Shown here piece after piece: positions 8,061 to 16,687 of a stretch of DNA of 64,000 nt. The notes under the pieces were generated by a model that saw nothing but the letters and a program-made list of their open reading frames with translations, was not told the DNA's origin and ran no database searches. This stretch comes from Bacillota bacterium (lineage in GTDB: Bacteria; Bacillota; Clostridia; Acetivibrionales; DSM-1351). Position numbers and translations under genes: made by a program. The first letter of the stretch is position 1. Each line of letters begins with the position of its first letter. The stretch is taken from the NCBI GenBank assembly GCA_023460955.1, contig JAEWOH010000041.1, forward strand, positions 62,001 to 126,000, given 5' to 3'.

Positions 8061-8978
8061 ATGCAGTATCCATATCTCTCAATAGGGATAACAGATAGCG
8101 CAGAAAACATTATACAACAATTGGATAAGGAACTTCAGCAACTTAATGAAAAAAATATTAATTACTCTATTAAAGAGGTTGATTTAGAGGGCACAACTTC
8201 CATAGTATGTAATTTGGAGGGAGAGCCTCTTTTTACAAAGAAATCAAACCAGTATGAGCTGTTAAAGTACCATGTTTGTAACGCTCTTGCTGATTATGTC
8301 ATACAGCAATACGAGGAAAAACTCCTAAGCAGAATAATTAACAGTAACTATGGATATTTTAATTCAGTTGAGAAAAAAGATATTTTACGTATTTCACTTA
8401 AAATTATAAGAAACGAAGATAAGGTATTCTTCAATACCCTGTTTCAGATAAGACGGAGAAACCTTATTATCAAAAAGCTCATGGAGTATTTCGAAGGTTC
8501 AAGCAGCATAATTCTGGATGGTTTCGTCAATTTCAGACTTAAGGATTATATTAAGGAGTTGGAGGATGTAATTGACAATGCGGTGGATGACTTTCTTGTT
8601 GAGAGGGAATATAAGGAGTTTATAAGACTTTTAAGATATTTTGTTGAGATACAGGAGTCAAAATTTAATTTCATTCATGTGGTTATGCAATTTGATGAGA
8701 ATTATATACTTCTGGATGAAAAAAAGAGAGAAATCACTAATGATTGCATTCAGGAATTTATTTCAGAGCTTCCCGATACTGAAATAAATCATGATGATCT
8801 TTTGGTCAGTTCGTTAATAACCTTAGCTCCTAAGAGTATCATCATCCACAATTGGGAAAGGTTTAAAAATCAAAAACTATTAGATACAATTAAAAATGTT
8901 TTTTCCGGTAAAGTAATTTTGTGTAACGGCTGTAATATTTGCGAGTACAGTTATGTAAAATCCGACAGAAAAGAATAA
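8061..8978 (+). CDS. ytxC: YtxC-like sporulation protein
   Basis: A protein of about 305 residues resembling B. subtilis YtxC, a sporulation-associated protein of unknown function. It is charged, largely helical and lacks a signal peptide. The C-terminal segment has the family pattern: LLVSSLITLAPKSIIIHNW, then VFSGKVILCNGCNICEY, with a CNGCNIC cysteine cluster that may bind metal. Candidate starts GTG 8052, TTG 8058 and ATG 8061 share AAGGGAAG (8045-8052), whose spacing fits 8061 or 8058. Monocistronic as far as can be seen. Confidence 0.75.
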   Translation: MQYPYLSIGITDSAENIIQQLDKELQQLNEKNINYSIKEVDLEGTTSIVCNLEGEPLFTKKSNQYELLKYHVCNALADYVIQQYEEKLLSRIINSNYGYFNSVEKKDILRISLKIIRNEDKVFFNTLFQIRRRNLIIKKLMEYFEGSSSIILDGFVNFRLKDYIKELEDVIDNAVDDFLVEREYKEFIRLLRYFVEIQESKFNFIHVVMQFDENYILLDEKKREITNDCIQEFISELPDTEINHDDLLVSSLITLAPKSIIIHNWERFKNQKLLDTIKNVFSGKVILCNGCNICEYSYVKSDRKE

Positions 8979-9036
8979 AAACCGTCAATCCTATAGAAAT
9001 AGTAAATTATTACTAGAATATTTTTTGCAATATATA

Positions 9037-9065
9037 TTGACAAAAAGTTGGTATATAAATACAAT
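9037..9065 (+). promoter_or_regulatory. Sigma-A-type promoter of the 9281 gene leader
   Basis: TTGACA (9037-9042), a 17-base spacer and TACAAT (9060-9065) form a near-consensus vegetative promoter. Transcription would start near 9072, more than 200 bases before the TTG start codon at 9281. Confidence 0.7.
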
Positions 9066-9071
9066 ATATCG

Positions 9072-9253
9072 TGTAATCACTATATAGAGTATAAAATTTC
9101 TTGTTTAAACACTTTATATTGGTTTTTAATTAATATAAAGTAATTTATACTTTACTAAAGATAAAACGACGAAATTACATCAGACAAAAGCATCAAATTA
9201 CAAAAGATTAAATGTCCGGGAAAATGAAAAGAGAGTCAAATGGCTCTCTTTTT
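9072..9253 (+). ncRNA. Structured leader or small RNA ending in an intrinsic terminator
   Basis: Between a strong promoter (9037-9065) and the gene at 9281, the RNA could form a hairpin with a 10-bp perfect stem, ACTTTATATT (9112-9121) with AATATAAAGT, framed by a second complementary pair AGTATAAAATT and AATTTATACT. It ends with a terminator at 9227-9253: AAAAGAGAG pairs with CTCTCTTTT, followed by TTTCCC. The ribosome binding site and start codon lie after the terminator. This fits either an attenuated leader or an independent RNA of about 180 bases. AT-richness makes the first stems less certain than the terminator. Confidence 0.5.
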
Positions 9254-9280
9254 CCCTATGTATATATTAGGAGGAATACC

Positions 9281-10108
9281 TTGAAAGTTATTGGATTTAT
9301 TGGACCCAGCGGTACCGGTAAGAGTCACAGAGCATCCTGGGTGGCGAGAGAGCGTGGGACAGACTTTATAATTGATGACGGACTTCTGATAAAGGGTAAT
9401 ACTATAATCGCGGGTATTTCTGCAAAGCGGGAGAGCACCAAAATAGCCTCGGTCAAAAGGGCTTTGTTTACTGATCCCAAACATACCGAAGATGTTGTTA
9501 ACGCGCTTAAAAGTTACGATACTCAGATATTACTGATTATAGGAACCTCGGACGGAATGGTTGAAAAGATAGCCGAGCGTCTTGGAATAGGCCCCGTTGA
9601 AGAAAAGGTTTATATCACTGATGTGGCAAGTGAGTATGAAATAAAGCAGGCGCTTTCTACAAGAAGAGAGCAGGGAAAACACGTTATTCCCGTACCGACT
9701 TTCGAAATCAAAAAGGATTTTTCGGGTTACTTTCTTGATCCCCTGCAGATATTCAGGAGAAAGGGTAAAGGAAGCTACCAGCTTGTTGGAGAAAAATCTG
9801 TAGTAAGGCCCACCTTCAGCTACATGGGTAACTACACCATCTCTGATTATACAATATATCAGATTGTTGAGTATGTGACCTCCAATATTGAAGGCGTTTC
9901 AAAAATATCAAGATTCCGTGCAGAGAACAGGCCAGACGGCATATACATTGAAATGGACCTGGTGCTTATATACGGTTATATGATAAAACAGCTTTTAAGA
10001 GAGGTTCAGGAGCAGGTGAGTGAGCAGATAAAACACTTGACTGCATTAAACATAAGAAGGATGAATGTGGTTGCCAAGAGTTTGGTAATGGAAAGCAAGA
10101 AGAATTAG
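9281..10108 (+). CDS. P-loop NTPase with C-terminal Asp23/Gls24-like domain
   Basis: A 275-residue cytoplasmic protein. The N-terminus has a P-loop (FIGPSGTGKSHRA, Walker A), followed by FIIDDGLLI and a possible Walker B strand in TQILLIIGTSDGM. The C-terminal 100 or so residues (SYMGNYTISDYTIYQIVEYV onward) look like an Asp23/Gls24 fold, with EMDLVLIYGYMIKQLLREVQ. The start is TTG 9281, chosen for AGGAGG at 9269-9274 with 6-base spacing; the frame extends further upstream only through the terminator hairpin. The gene sits alone behind a structured leader. The NTPase role is inferred from the P-loop only. Confidence 0.7.
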   Translation: MKVIGFIGPSGTGKSHRASWVARERGTDFIIDDGLLIKGNTIIAGISAKRESTKIASVKRALFTDPKHTEDVVNALKSYDTQILLIIGTSDGMVEKIAERLGIGPVEEKVYITDVASEYEIKQALSTRREQGKHVIPVPTFEIKKDFSGYFLDPLQIFRRKGKGSYQLVGEKSVVRPTFSYMGNYTISDYTIYQIVEYVTSNIEGVSKISRFRAENRPDGIYIEMDLVLIYGYMIKQLLREVQEQVSEQIKHLTALNIRRMNVVAKSLVMESKKN

Positions 10109-10182
10109 AGCTTAAGTGTGGTGTTGTAATAACAAACTGCAATAAAGTGCCTAGATATAAATTAAATAAAGACAGTAATACC

Positions 10183-10230
10183 AATGGGTATAAGGATTTG
10201 GCGTCAACAAGTCCTTATACCCATTATTTT
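10183..10230 (+). terminator. Intrinsic terminator with a 14-bp stem
   Basis: AATGGGTATAAGGA (10183-10196) pairs perfectly with TCCTTATACCCATT (10212-10225), followed by ATTTTT. It lies 75 bases after the P-loop/Asp23 gene. Confidence 0.8.
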
Positions 10231-10655
10231 TGACCATTTTGCTTTACAGTCAACAGTGGTAAAAATAGCCATGGGTTCATCTCTACTATTTAAAGCTATT
10301 ATTTTGGAAGCGATGCATTGATGTTAGCTTGTACGAGGTAATATTTTGTGGGGGGAGTTGAGTAAGTAAATTTACATTTCAGGCAGATATATTAACATTT
10401 CAGGTCAAAAACGATTTTTTCTTTTATTTTGTGATAGGCTGTTTGTAACTTATAGAGCAGTTCCTCATCATCAGTTCCTCAATCTAAATCAAATTAATAT
10501 ATTAAAAAAATAAAGCTATTTATGGTAAACAAATACTAGTCTGTGCCACCTGTAAGGCGGCGGAATAGAGATTTATATGAAGAAGATGCTGTCTAATTCT
10601 ATGGAAAATGATAACTGAGTGTTTGATACTCGGTTTAGAAGAGGGGTCAAGTCTA
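10231..10655. other. Gene-free stretch before the kamA-like gene
   Basis: AT-rich with no credible reading frame. The only GC-rich patch is GCCACCTGTAAGGCGGCGG near 10543-10561, which could fold into a weak hairpin. No promoter or repeat was identified with confidence. Confidence 0.3.
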
Positions 10656-11459
10656 ATGGAAGAATGGCAACTACAACTAAGAAACATAATAACTAAGCCT
10701 GAACAACTGGCAGATTTTCTGAAGTTGAGCCAGCAAGAATGTTCTGATATATCAAAAGTAATAGAAAAATATAAGATGGTAATTTCACCATATTATGCTG
10801 GATTAATATCGATAGAAAATGACAATTGTCCCATTAAAAAGCAATGTGTACCCCAACTAGACGAATTAACTAATTCTAGCAGAATGTACGACGACCCGCT
10901 GCAAGAATCAGTTTATTCCGTAACTCCTCATTTGGTACATAAGTATCCTGACAGAGTAGCCTTTTTTGCAAGTAACATGTGCTTCACGTTTTGCAGACAT
11001 TGTACTCGGAAGAATACTGTTATTAATAGTAAGAGTTCTATTAGTGATAATGAATTTGCAGCAGTATTGGACTATATTGAAAACAATAAGAATATCAGGG
11101 ATGTCTTGATTACTGGTGGAGACCCCTTAACCTTGACAGATAAAAAACTTGAAAAATACATATCGGCATTTAGAAAAATAGCACATGTACAGACAATTAG
11201 AATCGGTACCAGAGCAATAGTCACTTGCCCTATGCGCATTACTGAAAAGTTGGCTGATATGCTTAAGAAATATCATCCTATATGGATAAATACGCATTTT
11301 AACCACCCTAATGAAATAACCAAAGAGGCTGCAAAGGCGTGCGATATTCTATTGTCCCGCGGTATTCCTCTTGGAAACCAATCGGTATTACTAAATGGAG
11401 TAAATAATGATGTACATATAATGGAGAAGCTTTTATCAGAATTGATAAGGATAACATAA
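10656..11459 (+). CDS. KamA-family radical SAM protein, C-terminally truncated
   Basis: Resembles lysine 2,3-aminomutase, which moves the alpha-amino group of lysine using SAM, a 4Fe-4S cluster and PLP. The cluster motif CFTFCRHC (CxxxCxxC) is intact, preceded by ESVYSVTPHLVHKYPDRVAF and followed by RDVLITGGDPLTLTDKKLE and GIPLGNQSVLLNGVNND. The protein stops after SELIRIT at 267 residues, whereas the family has roughly 400. The missing end normally holds the GGGGK-type PLP lysine and oligomerisation segments. A terminator begins 11 bases after the stop. GAGGGG (10641-10646) supports ATG 10656. Either a decaying gene or a PLP-independent derivative. Confidence 0.75.
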   Translation: MEEWQLQLRNIITKPEQLADFLKLSQQECSDISKVIEKYKMVISPYYAGLISIENDNCPIKKQCVPQLDELTNSSRMYDDPLQESVYSVTPHLVHKYPDRVAFFASNMCFTFCRHCTRKNTVINSKSSISDNEFAAVLDYIENNKNIRDVLITGGDPLTLTDKKLEKYISAFRKIAHVQTIRIGTRAIVTCPMRITEKLADMLKKYHPIWINTHFNHPNEITKEAAKACDILLSRGIPLGNQSVLLNGVNNDVHIMEKLLSELIRIT

Positions 11460-11470
11460 GAAATAAAAGG

Positions 11471-11509
11471 GCTGGGCACTAAAATGAAATTTAGTGCTCG
11501 GCTTTTTTT
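11471..11509 (+). terminator. Intrinsic terminator after the truncated kamA-like gene
   Basis: A 13-bp stem (11471-11483 with 11490-11502, two G-U pairs) is followed by seven T. It starts only 11 bases after the truncated frame. Confidence 0.9.
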
Positions 11510-11739
11510 GTGGGGAGAATGCTAAGGGCTAAAAAATAGACAGGAAAAAGTATCAGTGATATTTACTATTGGATTAAAATATGCAAAGCTTCAACATTTT
11601 GTTTTCAAATTTTAATAATTATAGTAAAATATAGGGAGGATGTGTTGTTGTGATGGAAAGTATTAATGGGTGTAATGGGAAAGTTTGCATTTCATGATAT
11701 AAAGTTTGTATTATGGCTATAATGGGAAGTTAGAATATG

Positions 11740-12097
11740 TATTCCCGCATATAATATTTCTTTGTTTTTATCAACAAATACAATTGATGTGAAAAATGCA
11801 ATTAATAAAAATTATCCTGCAGGATAATTTTAAATACTTTAATACATGATGATGAAAATGGCCGAAATTTATCAGAGTTTCATAAACATGAGGAAATACA
11901 TTCAAGTGAACCTTTAAATCCGGGACCTATGCTAAAAATTTTTTCAAAAACTTTCTTTTTTTCAAAAGCTAGAATCAAAACGTGCTAAAAATAATCCTAA
12001 ATATAAAAAAATTCTTGGAACAGCAATCATAACGGCTAGAAATGCTCCTGCACACGACAATGGCTCTGTATTTAACTGGGAATTTAATATACGATGA
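11740..12097 (+). pseudogene. Relic of a 5'-nucleotidase-like gene (several frames)
   Basis: No intact frame exists, but fragments in different frames read like the cytosolic 5'-nucleotidase family (PF06189). First comes ICIPAYNISLFLSTNTIDV, ending at a TAA near 11832. Then GRNLSEFHKHEEIHSSEPLN continues as PGPMLKIFSKTF. After a frame change at the T run near 11950 comes ESKRAKNNPKYKKILGTAII followed by TARNAPAHDNGSVFNW, comparable to the family segment with TARSAPAH. The C-terminal part is missing, replaced by the aldo/keto reductase promoter region. At least one stop, one frameshift and a truncation are needed. The family call rests on memory of the motif. The rest of 11510-12116 shows no gene. 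Confidence 0.45.
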
Positions 12098-12116
12098 GAA
12101 GATAGGAGAATGACAA

Positions 12117-13265
12117 ATGGAATACCGTAAGCTTGGAAACACAGGTCTGGATGTTAGCGTCGTAGGATTCGGAGGAGAGCATCTCGACAGAAAACCGTAT
12201 GCGCAGGTAGAAGAAACGATTGAAGCTGTATTAGAAAACGGGATAAATATTATGGATATCTTCATGCCAGGACATGAGATCAGGAGAAACATTGGAAAAG
12301 CTCTGGGAAGCCGAAGAAAGGATGTTATCATTCAGGGACATATTTGCTCTGTGGATCTGAACCAACAATACGATATTAGTCGTGATCTTGATACATGTAA
12401 GCGTTATTTTGAAAACCTGTTGCAAGATCTTAAAACAGACTATATTGACATAGGAATGCTGTTTTTTATAGACTCTGAGGATGATTACAACGGGATATTC
12501 CATACTGGGATCATTGACTACGTTAAGGATCTTAAAAAGAGCGGAGTCATTCGCGCTATAGGTGCAAGTTCGCATAATCCGATTATGGCTAAAAAGGCTA
12601 TTGAGACCGGGCTCGTAGAAGTATTGCTATTCAGTATTAACCCGGCTTTTGACCTTGTACCGGGGGATAAAAGTGTCTTTGAGGCACTGGATAGTAATTT
12701 TGATAAAAAGACATTGGTTACTTTAGACCCTTTAAGGATGGAACTATACAGCCTTTGCGAGAGCCTCGGCACAGGAATTACTGTTATGAAAACCTTTGGC
12801 GCAGGCAAGCTTCTCTCAAAGGAACACTCCCCTTTTTCAGATGCACTAACACCTGAGCAGTGTATTCATTACGCACTTTCACGTCCGGCGGTTTCAAGCG
12901 TTCTGTTAGGTTGTAAAAGTAGAGACGAAATTGAAGCGGCAGTAAAATATCTCACAGTATCGGATGAGGAGAGAGATTACTGCAAGATCATCAGTACATA
13001 TGAGCAGAGCTTTGGTGGAAAATGCATGTATTGCAATCACTGCCGACCTTGCCCAAGCGATATTGATATTGCTTCCGTTACGAAATATCTCGATATAGCA
13101 AGACTTACGCCAAACGCAGTACCTCCTAGTATCGTTCAGCACTATAAGGCTCTTTCTGCTCATGGTTCAAACTGCATAACCTGCGGTAACTGCGAAACGC
13201 GCTGCCCGTTTAGTGTTGCTGTCATTGAAAACATGAAAAATGCCGCTGACATCTTTGGCATTTAG
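12117..13265 (+). CDS. Aldo/keto reductase-like protein with C-terminal 4Fe-4S domain
   Basis: A 382-residue cytoplasmic protein. Residues 1-280 or so follow the AKR TIM barrel (MEYRKLGNTGLDVSVVGFGG, TDYIDIGMLFFIDS, SGVIRAIGASSHNP). The C-terminus carries two cysteine clusters, CMYCNHCRPCP and CITCGNCETRCP, expected to bind 4Fe-4S clusters. The usual AKR catalytic Tyr appears replaced (DIFMPG where DxxxxYG is expected), and the catalytic Lys strand reads DVIIQGHI. Classic NADPH-dependent carbonyl reduction is therefore doubtful, and an electron-transfer or other redox role is possible. AGGAG 9 bases upstream supports ATG 12117. Confidence 0.85.
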   Translation: MEYRKLGNTGLDVSVVGFGGEHLDRKPYAQVEETIEAVLENGINIMDIFMPGHEIRRNIGKALGSRRKDVIIQGHICSVDLNQQYDISRDLDTCKRYFENLLQDLKTDYIDIGMLFFIDSEDDYNGIFHTGIIDYVKDLKKSGVIRAIGASSHNPIMAKKAIETGLVEVLLFSINPAFDLVPGDKSVFEALDSNFDKKTLVTLDPLRMELYSLCESLGTGITVMKTFGAGKLLSKEHSPFSDALTPEQCIHYALSRPAVSSVLLGCKSRDEIEAAVKYLTVSDEERDYCKIISTYEQSFGGKCMYCNHCRPCPSDIDIASVTKYLDIARLTPNAVPPSIVQHYKALSAHGSNCITCGNCETRCPFSVAVIENMKNAADIFGI

Positions 13266-13326
13266 TACACAATAGTATAATTGTTTATATACTCTAACTG
13301 GAAATGAAAATATCAGGAGATGTATT

Positions 13327-13869
13327 ATGAAGACTTTAGAAACTGAAAGACTGATAATGAGAACTTGGGAAGAATCCGATATATATGACTTTTATGAGTA
13401 TGCCAGTGTTGAAGGAATCAGCGAGCTGACCGGGTGGACACATCATGAGAATATCGAAGTTACCAGAGGGATATTGAGAGACTTTATTGAAAATGACATA
13501 GAATATGCTTTGGTATTAAAAGAAGAAAATAAAGTTATCGGCTCCTTGGGTTTTCATAAAAGAACTGCCGACCCCAATTATATATCTGACAATCAGCGAG
13601 AGATAGGGTATGTTTTGAGTAAAGCTTACTGGGGTAGAGGTCTTATGCCGGAAGCTGTTCGAGCTGCAATCCAATATGCTTTTGAAGAGATGAAAGTGGA
13701 TGTTTTGTGGTGTGGACATAAATCATTTAATCTTCAATCCAGAAGAGTTATCGAAAAAAGCGGCTTTAGGTACTATTGTGATGGTACATATGAATCCCTT
13801 GGCAAAACATATGAAGCTCGGAAATACATAATAACTAAGGATGAGTATTATATGTCGTTGGCAAAGTAA
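13327..13869 (+). CDS. GNAT acetyltransferase, RimJ/RimL type
   Basis: A 180-residue GNAT protein that should transfer an acetyl group from acetyl-CoA to an amine. The start KTLETERLIMRTWEESD is typical of the RimJ/RimL subgroup. The acetyl-CoA-binding region is YVLSKAYWGRGLMPEAVRAA (motif A, with WGRGLMPEA), and the later NLQSRRVIEKSGF is the family's NxxSxrvlEKxGF signature. CAGGAG precedes ATG 13327 at good spacing. It is 61 bases after the aldo/keto reductase gene and might share its transcript. Substrate unknown; ribosomal protein, antibiotic and small-molecule substrates are all possible. Confidence 0.88.
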   Translation: MKTLETERLIMRTWEESDIYDFYEYASVEGISELTGWTHHENIEVTRGILRDFIENDIEYALVLKEENKVIGSLGFHKRTADPNYISDNQREIGYVLSKAYWGRGLMPEAVRAAIQYAFEEMKVDVLWCGHKSFNLQSRRVIEKSGFRYYCDGTYESLGKTYEARKYIITKDEYYMSLAK

Positions 13870-14315
13870 GAATCGGGAATTTGCATATGCACATCTGGTG
13901 CAAATCACCCTGATGTTTGGTTAGCAATATATAAATCAATGGAACTTTATCTGACATAGGATATCTATTGAAAATAAAAGTAGAAAACTGACTAACTGTT
14001 TCGTCTACATCCTCAGCCTGAATACCGCCTCGAATTCTTGAGAGGCTGTGATCGAAAAGGAAGATATCAGTTTAAGCATAGTCCCGATGGGAAGACAGCA
14101 TCCTTCAAAGCAAAAAAAATTATTAATAAACCCAGTACAATAGCAGACAGTGACAGAGTTAGGGTTTTGTTTCTTGCTACAACTCTCAATAATTGTGTGA
14201 TATATTTTTAGTATGACAAAAGAACGGAAAAATCAAACATGCTTTGTCAAAGCGCTATATAAAGAAAGCTGTTAACTTAATCATAATTTAAGTTTTAGTC
14301 GGGAGGTAAACTATT
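13870..14315. other. Gene-free stretch before the beta-helix gene
   Basis: No intact gene. A small folded patch lies around 14014-14046 (CAGCCT with AGGCTG, inner CCTC/GAGAGG). One short reading stretch (YQFKHSPDGKTASFKAKKII) looks coding-like and may be a gene remnant, but I could not assign it. GGGAGG at 14301-14306 is the ribosome binding site of the next gene. Confidence 0.3.
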
Positions 14316-16502
14316 TTGAGTAAGCACTTAAGGCTATTGTCGTTTATTCTGATTGTATCAATCCTTTTTTCACTTTCCACAGGCATTTCACTAGCCGACA
14401 CAAAGCCAGCGAAAACACCTGCACCAGCGACTACCTATAGCGATCCTGAATTGGCAAGGGCCGTGTCCCTTGGAATCGGAACCTATGCAAAGAATGGTTC
14501 TATTACATATAAACAATTCTTTCAAATGCTAGATGTATCCGTTAAATTATCTAAACCCAGCGCTTTGGTACAATGGAAGAAGCAATTGCCCAAGGCACGA
14601 GCATCAACTGAAACAATGCGTCGGGAAGAGGGCATGCTTGCTGTCTATTATGCCGCAGTGGCAATTGGAGCTGATTATTGTGATACTAATACCGATTGGG
14701 GCAAGTTGCATAATTTAATTGGTGAGAAATGGAGTGATTTTTCATTTAACTATCCCTTGTTTCCCGACTGGAACAAACCGGCTAAACTTGGTGCCGACAA
14801 GTGGGGCAATCACGTGGTAGCTGCATATTTCTACTCCATGGGGAGAATTTCACTGTATAGTGAAACGACCATATTTGACTTTGATGCGGTAAAGGTTTCC
14901 ATGAATCCGGAGAAAACTTTTACGTATGAGGACGGGCTGCGTGCAGCATTGAGACTGCATGATTCAAAGCCACAGGAGAGTGAAATCGCAAAAAATGCAG
15001 CAGAGGTTGCTTTTCTGAAGAAAGCTGATGAGCGGCGCAAAGCTATTATAAACAGTAAAACCAATGTAACTATTAAAGGCACCTCCTATTATGTATCCAA
15101 CTCAGGAAATGACAATAACGATGGACGCTCCCCCTCTACAGCTTGGGCTACGTTGGAAAAGGTAAACAATGCTGATTTAAAAGCCGGTGATGGCATTTTA
15201 TTTCAACGCGGCGGACTTTGGAGGGGACTTCTTAAATGTAAAGATAACATAACCTATTCCGCGTATGGGGAAGGAAATAAGCCCAAAATTTACGGCTCCC
15301 CTGAAAATGGCGCAAGCCCGGATAAATGGAAGCTATTAGAGGGCACAAAAAATATTTGGGTGTTTTACAAGGATATGTACGATACCGGCGGAATTGTATT
15401 TGATGATGGGAAAGGTTGGGCCGCAAGAAGGGAAGCATATTGGGATGGCAGTAAATATGTAGATATAGTGACCAGAAAGCCTATTGAAATAAAGAAGCTT
15501 GAAAATCTAACTCTGTTTAGTGCCGTTGACTATACCGGGTACTCCTCTGAGGAAGCCAGGTTCGAACTACTTAAGCAGGGTAAGCTATATCTGCGATGTG
15601 ATGCGGGAAACCCAGGCAGCATTTACAGCTCAATTGAATTCCTCTGCCTCAAGGACAACGGCGGCAGTGAATTCGTGATTCAAGGTGCTGATGGAAATAT
15701 TATCGATAATCTTCGCGTCATGTACAGTAACGGAACAGGAATACAAATATGCAGCAATTCAACTGTTCAAAATTGCGAAGTAGGCTGGATAGGTGGTGCG
15801 GTAATGAATTTCGCATCCTTTGGTCAAGGTATACTGCGTGTGGGCGATGGGATTACGTTGGGACGAGGCGAGGGTGACAGGGGCATTAACAACTCCGTCA
15901 TAAATAATTATATCCACCATCAATATGACCAGGCAATAGCGATTGAAATCGGACCCGGCTGGGATGAAAGCCTGAGGCTTGTGGAAAATGCCACCGTTAA
16001 GGGCAATCTGGCTGAAAGATGCTCAGGTGGTATTATAGTCGCCGATTGGGACGCAGCACATTCTGATACCTATGATAAACCACTTTTTAACAACATACTT
16101 ATCGAGGATAACTACTTATTTTATATGGGCTTTGGGTGGTCACACCTTGTTCAGGACTATAATTGGGGTTATGCCAGTGAGCCTAATAATGGCAATTGCG
16201 TAATTATGTTCGGATTTCCTGCCAAATCGGGTACAAATATAAATGTAAAAAATAATGTGCTATACAAGTCGAGGTATGCACTTGTAGGCGGAAAACCACT
16301 CGTGGTAGACAACAAAACTATACCCCAGCAATACCGGATTAATTTCTCAGGTAATACCTATGTTCAAAACATAGGCGGATTTTTGGCAGAATGGGGCCTG
16401 CCAAAGAGTGGCAATGACACGAAGAAATACCTTTTTGGTATCAATGCTGAAAAAACTGTTAAAGACGTGTTGGGAGACAAAACGGGTATCGTGTTAAAAT
16501 AA
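14316..16502 (+). CDS. Secreted right-handed beta-helix protein
   Basis: A 728-residue exported protein. It has a signal peptide (MSKHLRLLSFILIVSILFSL, cleavage likely after SLADT). A helical region of about 200 residues follows. From about residue 250, YYVSNSGNDNNDGRSPSTAW opens a DUF1565/pectate-lyase-like beta-helix, with repeated strands such as VIQGADGNIIDNLRVMYSNG, VQNCEVGW and NILIEDNYLFYMGFG. This is the architecture of polysaccharide lyases, epimerases and some glycosidases. No dockerin or cell-wall anchor is visible. The start is TTG 14316 behind GGGAGG (14301-14306). It stands alone; substrate unknown, a plant or bacterial polysaccharide being the natural guess. Confidence 0.75.
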   Translation: MSKHLRLLSFILIVSILFSLSTGISLADTKPAKTPAPATTYSDPELARAVSLGIGTYAKNGSITYKQFFQMLDVSVKLSKPSALVQWKKQLPKARASTETMRREEGMLAVYYAAVAIGADYCDTNTDWGKLHNLIGEKWSDFSFNYPLFPDWNKPAKLGADKWGNHVVAAYFYSMGRISLYSETTIFDFDAVKVSMNPEKTFTYEDGLRAALRLHDSKPQESEIAKNAAEVAFLKKADERRKAIINSKTNVTIKGTSYYVSNSGNDNNDGRSPSTAWATLEKVNNADLKAGDGILFQRGGLWRGLLKCKDNITYSAYGEGNKPKIYGSPENGASPDKWKLLEGTKNIWVFYKDMYDTGGIVFDDGKGWAARREAYWDGSKYVDIVTRKPIEIKKLENLTLFSAVDYTGYSSEEARFELLKQGKLYLRCDAGNPGSIYSSIEFLCLKDNGGSEFVIQGADGNIIDNLRVMYSNGTGIQICSNSTVQNCEVGWIGGAVMNFASFGQGILRVGDGITLGRGEGDRGINNSVINNYIHHQYDQAIAIEIGPGWDESLRLVENATVKGNLAERCSGGIIVADWDAAHSDTYDKPLFNNILIEDNYLFYMGFGWSHLVQDYNWGYASEPNNGNCVIMFGFPAKSGTNINVKNNVLYKSRYALVGGKPLVVDNKTIPQQYRINFSGNTYVQNIGGFLAEWGLPKSGNDTKKYLFGINAEKTVKDVLGDKTGIVLK

Positions 16503-16687
16503 GTGCTTTTCCTGTTGATTTTGTTTTGAGAATATGGTATTAAAAGCTTCTGATTTTTAGTCTGAACTACAATGCTATTAGCTAATTAATAATTGATTGA
16601 TTGGCATATATTTGTAAATTATTATTAATGAGTTTGAACAATATTTTTGATACAATAATTGTAAAAAATAATTTCTAGGATGTTTAT

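Noticed and set aside
12231..12808. Minus-strand frames inside the aldo/keto reductase gene
   Set aside because: Antisense shadows of an intact, well-supported plus-strand gene.
14080..14180. Relaxase or recombinase remnant
   Set aside because: A short stretch looked coding-like, but the resemblance to any family is too vague to annotate.
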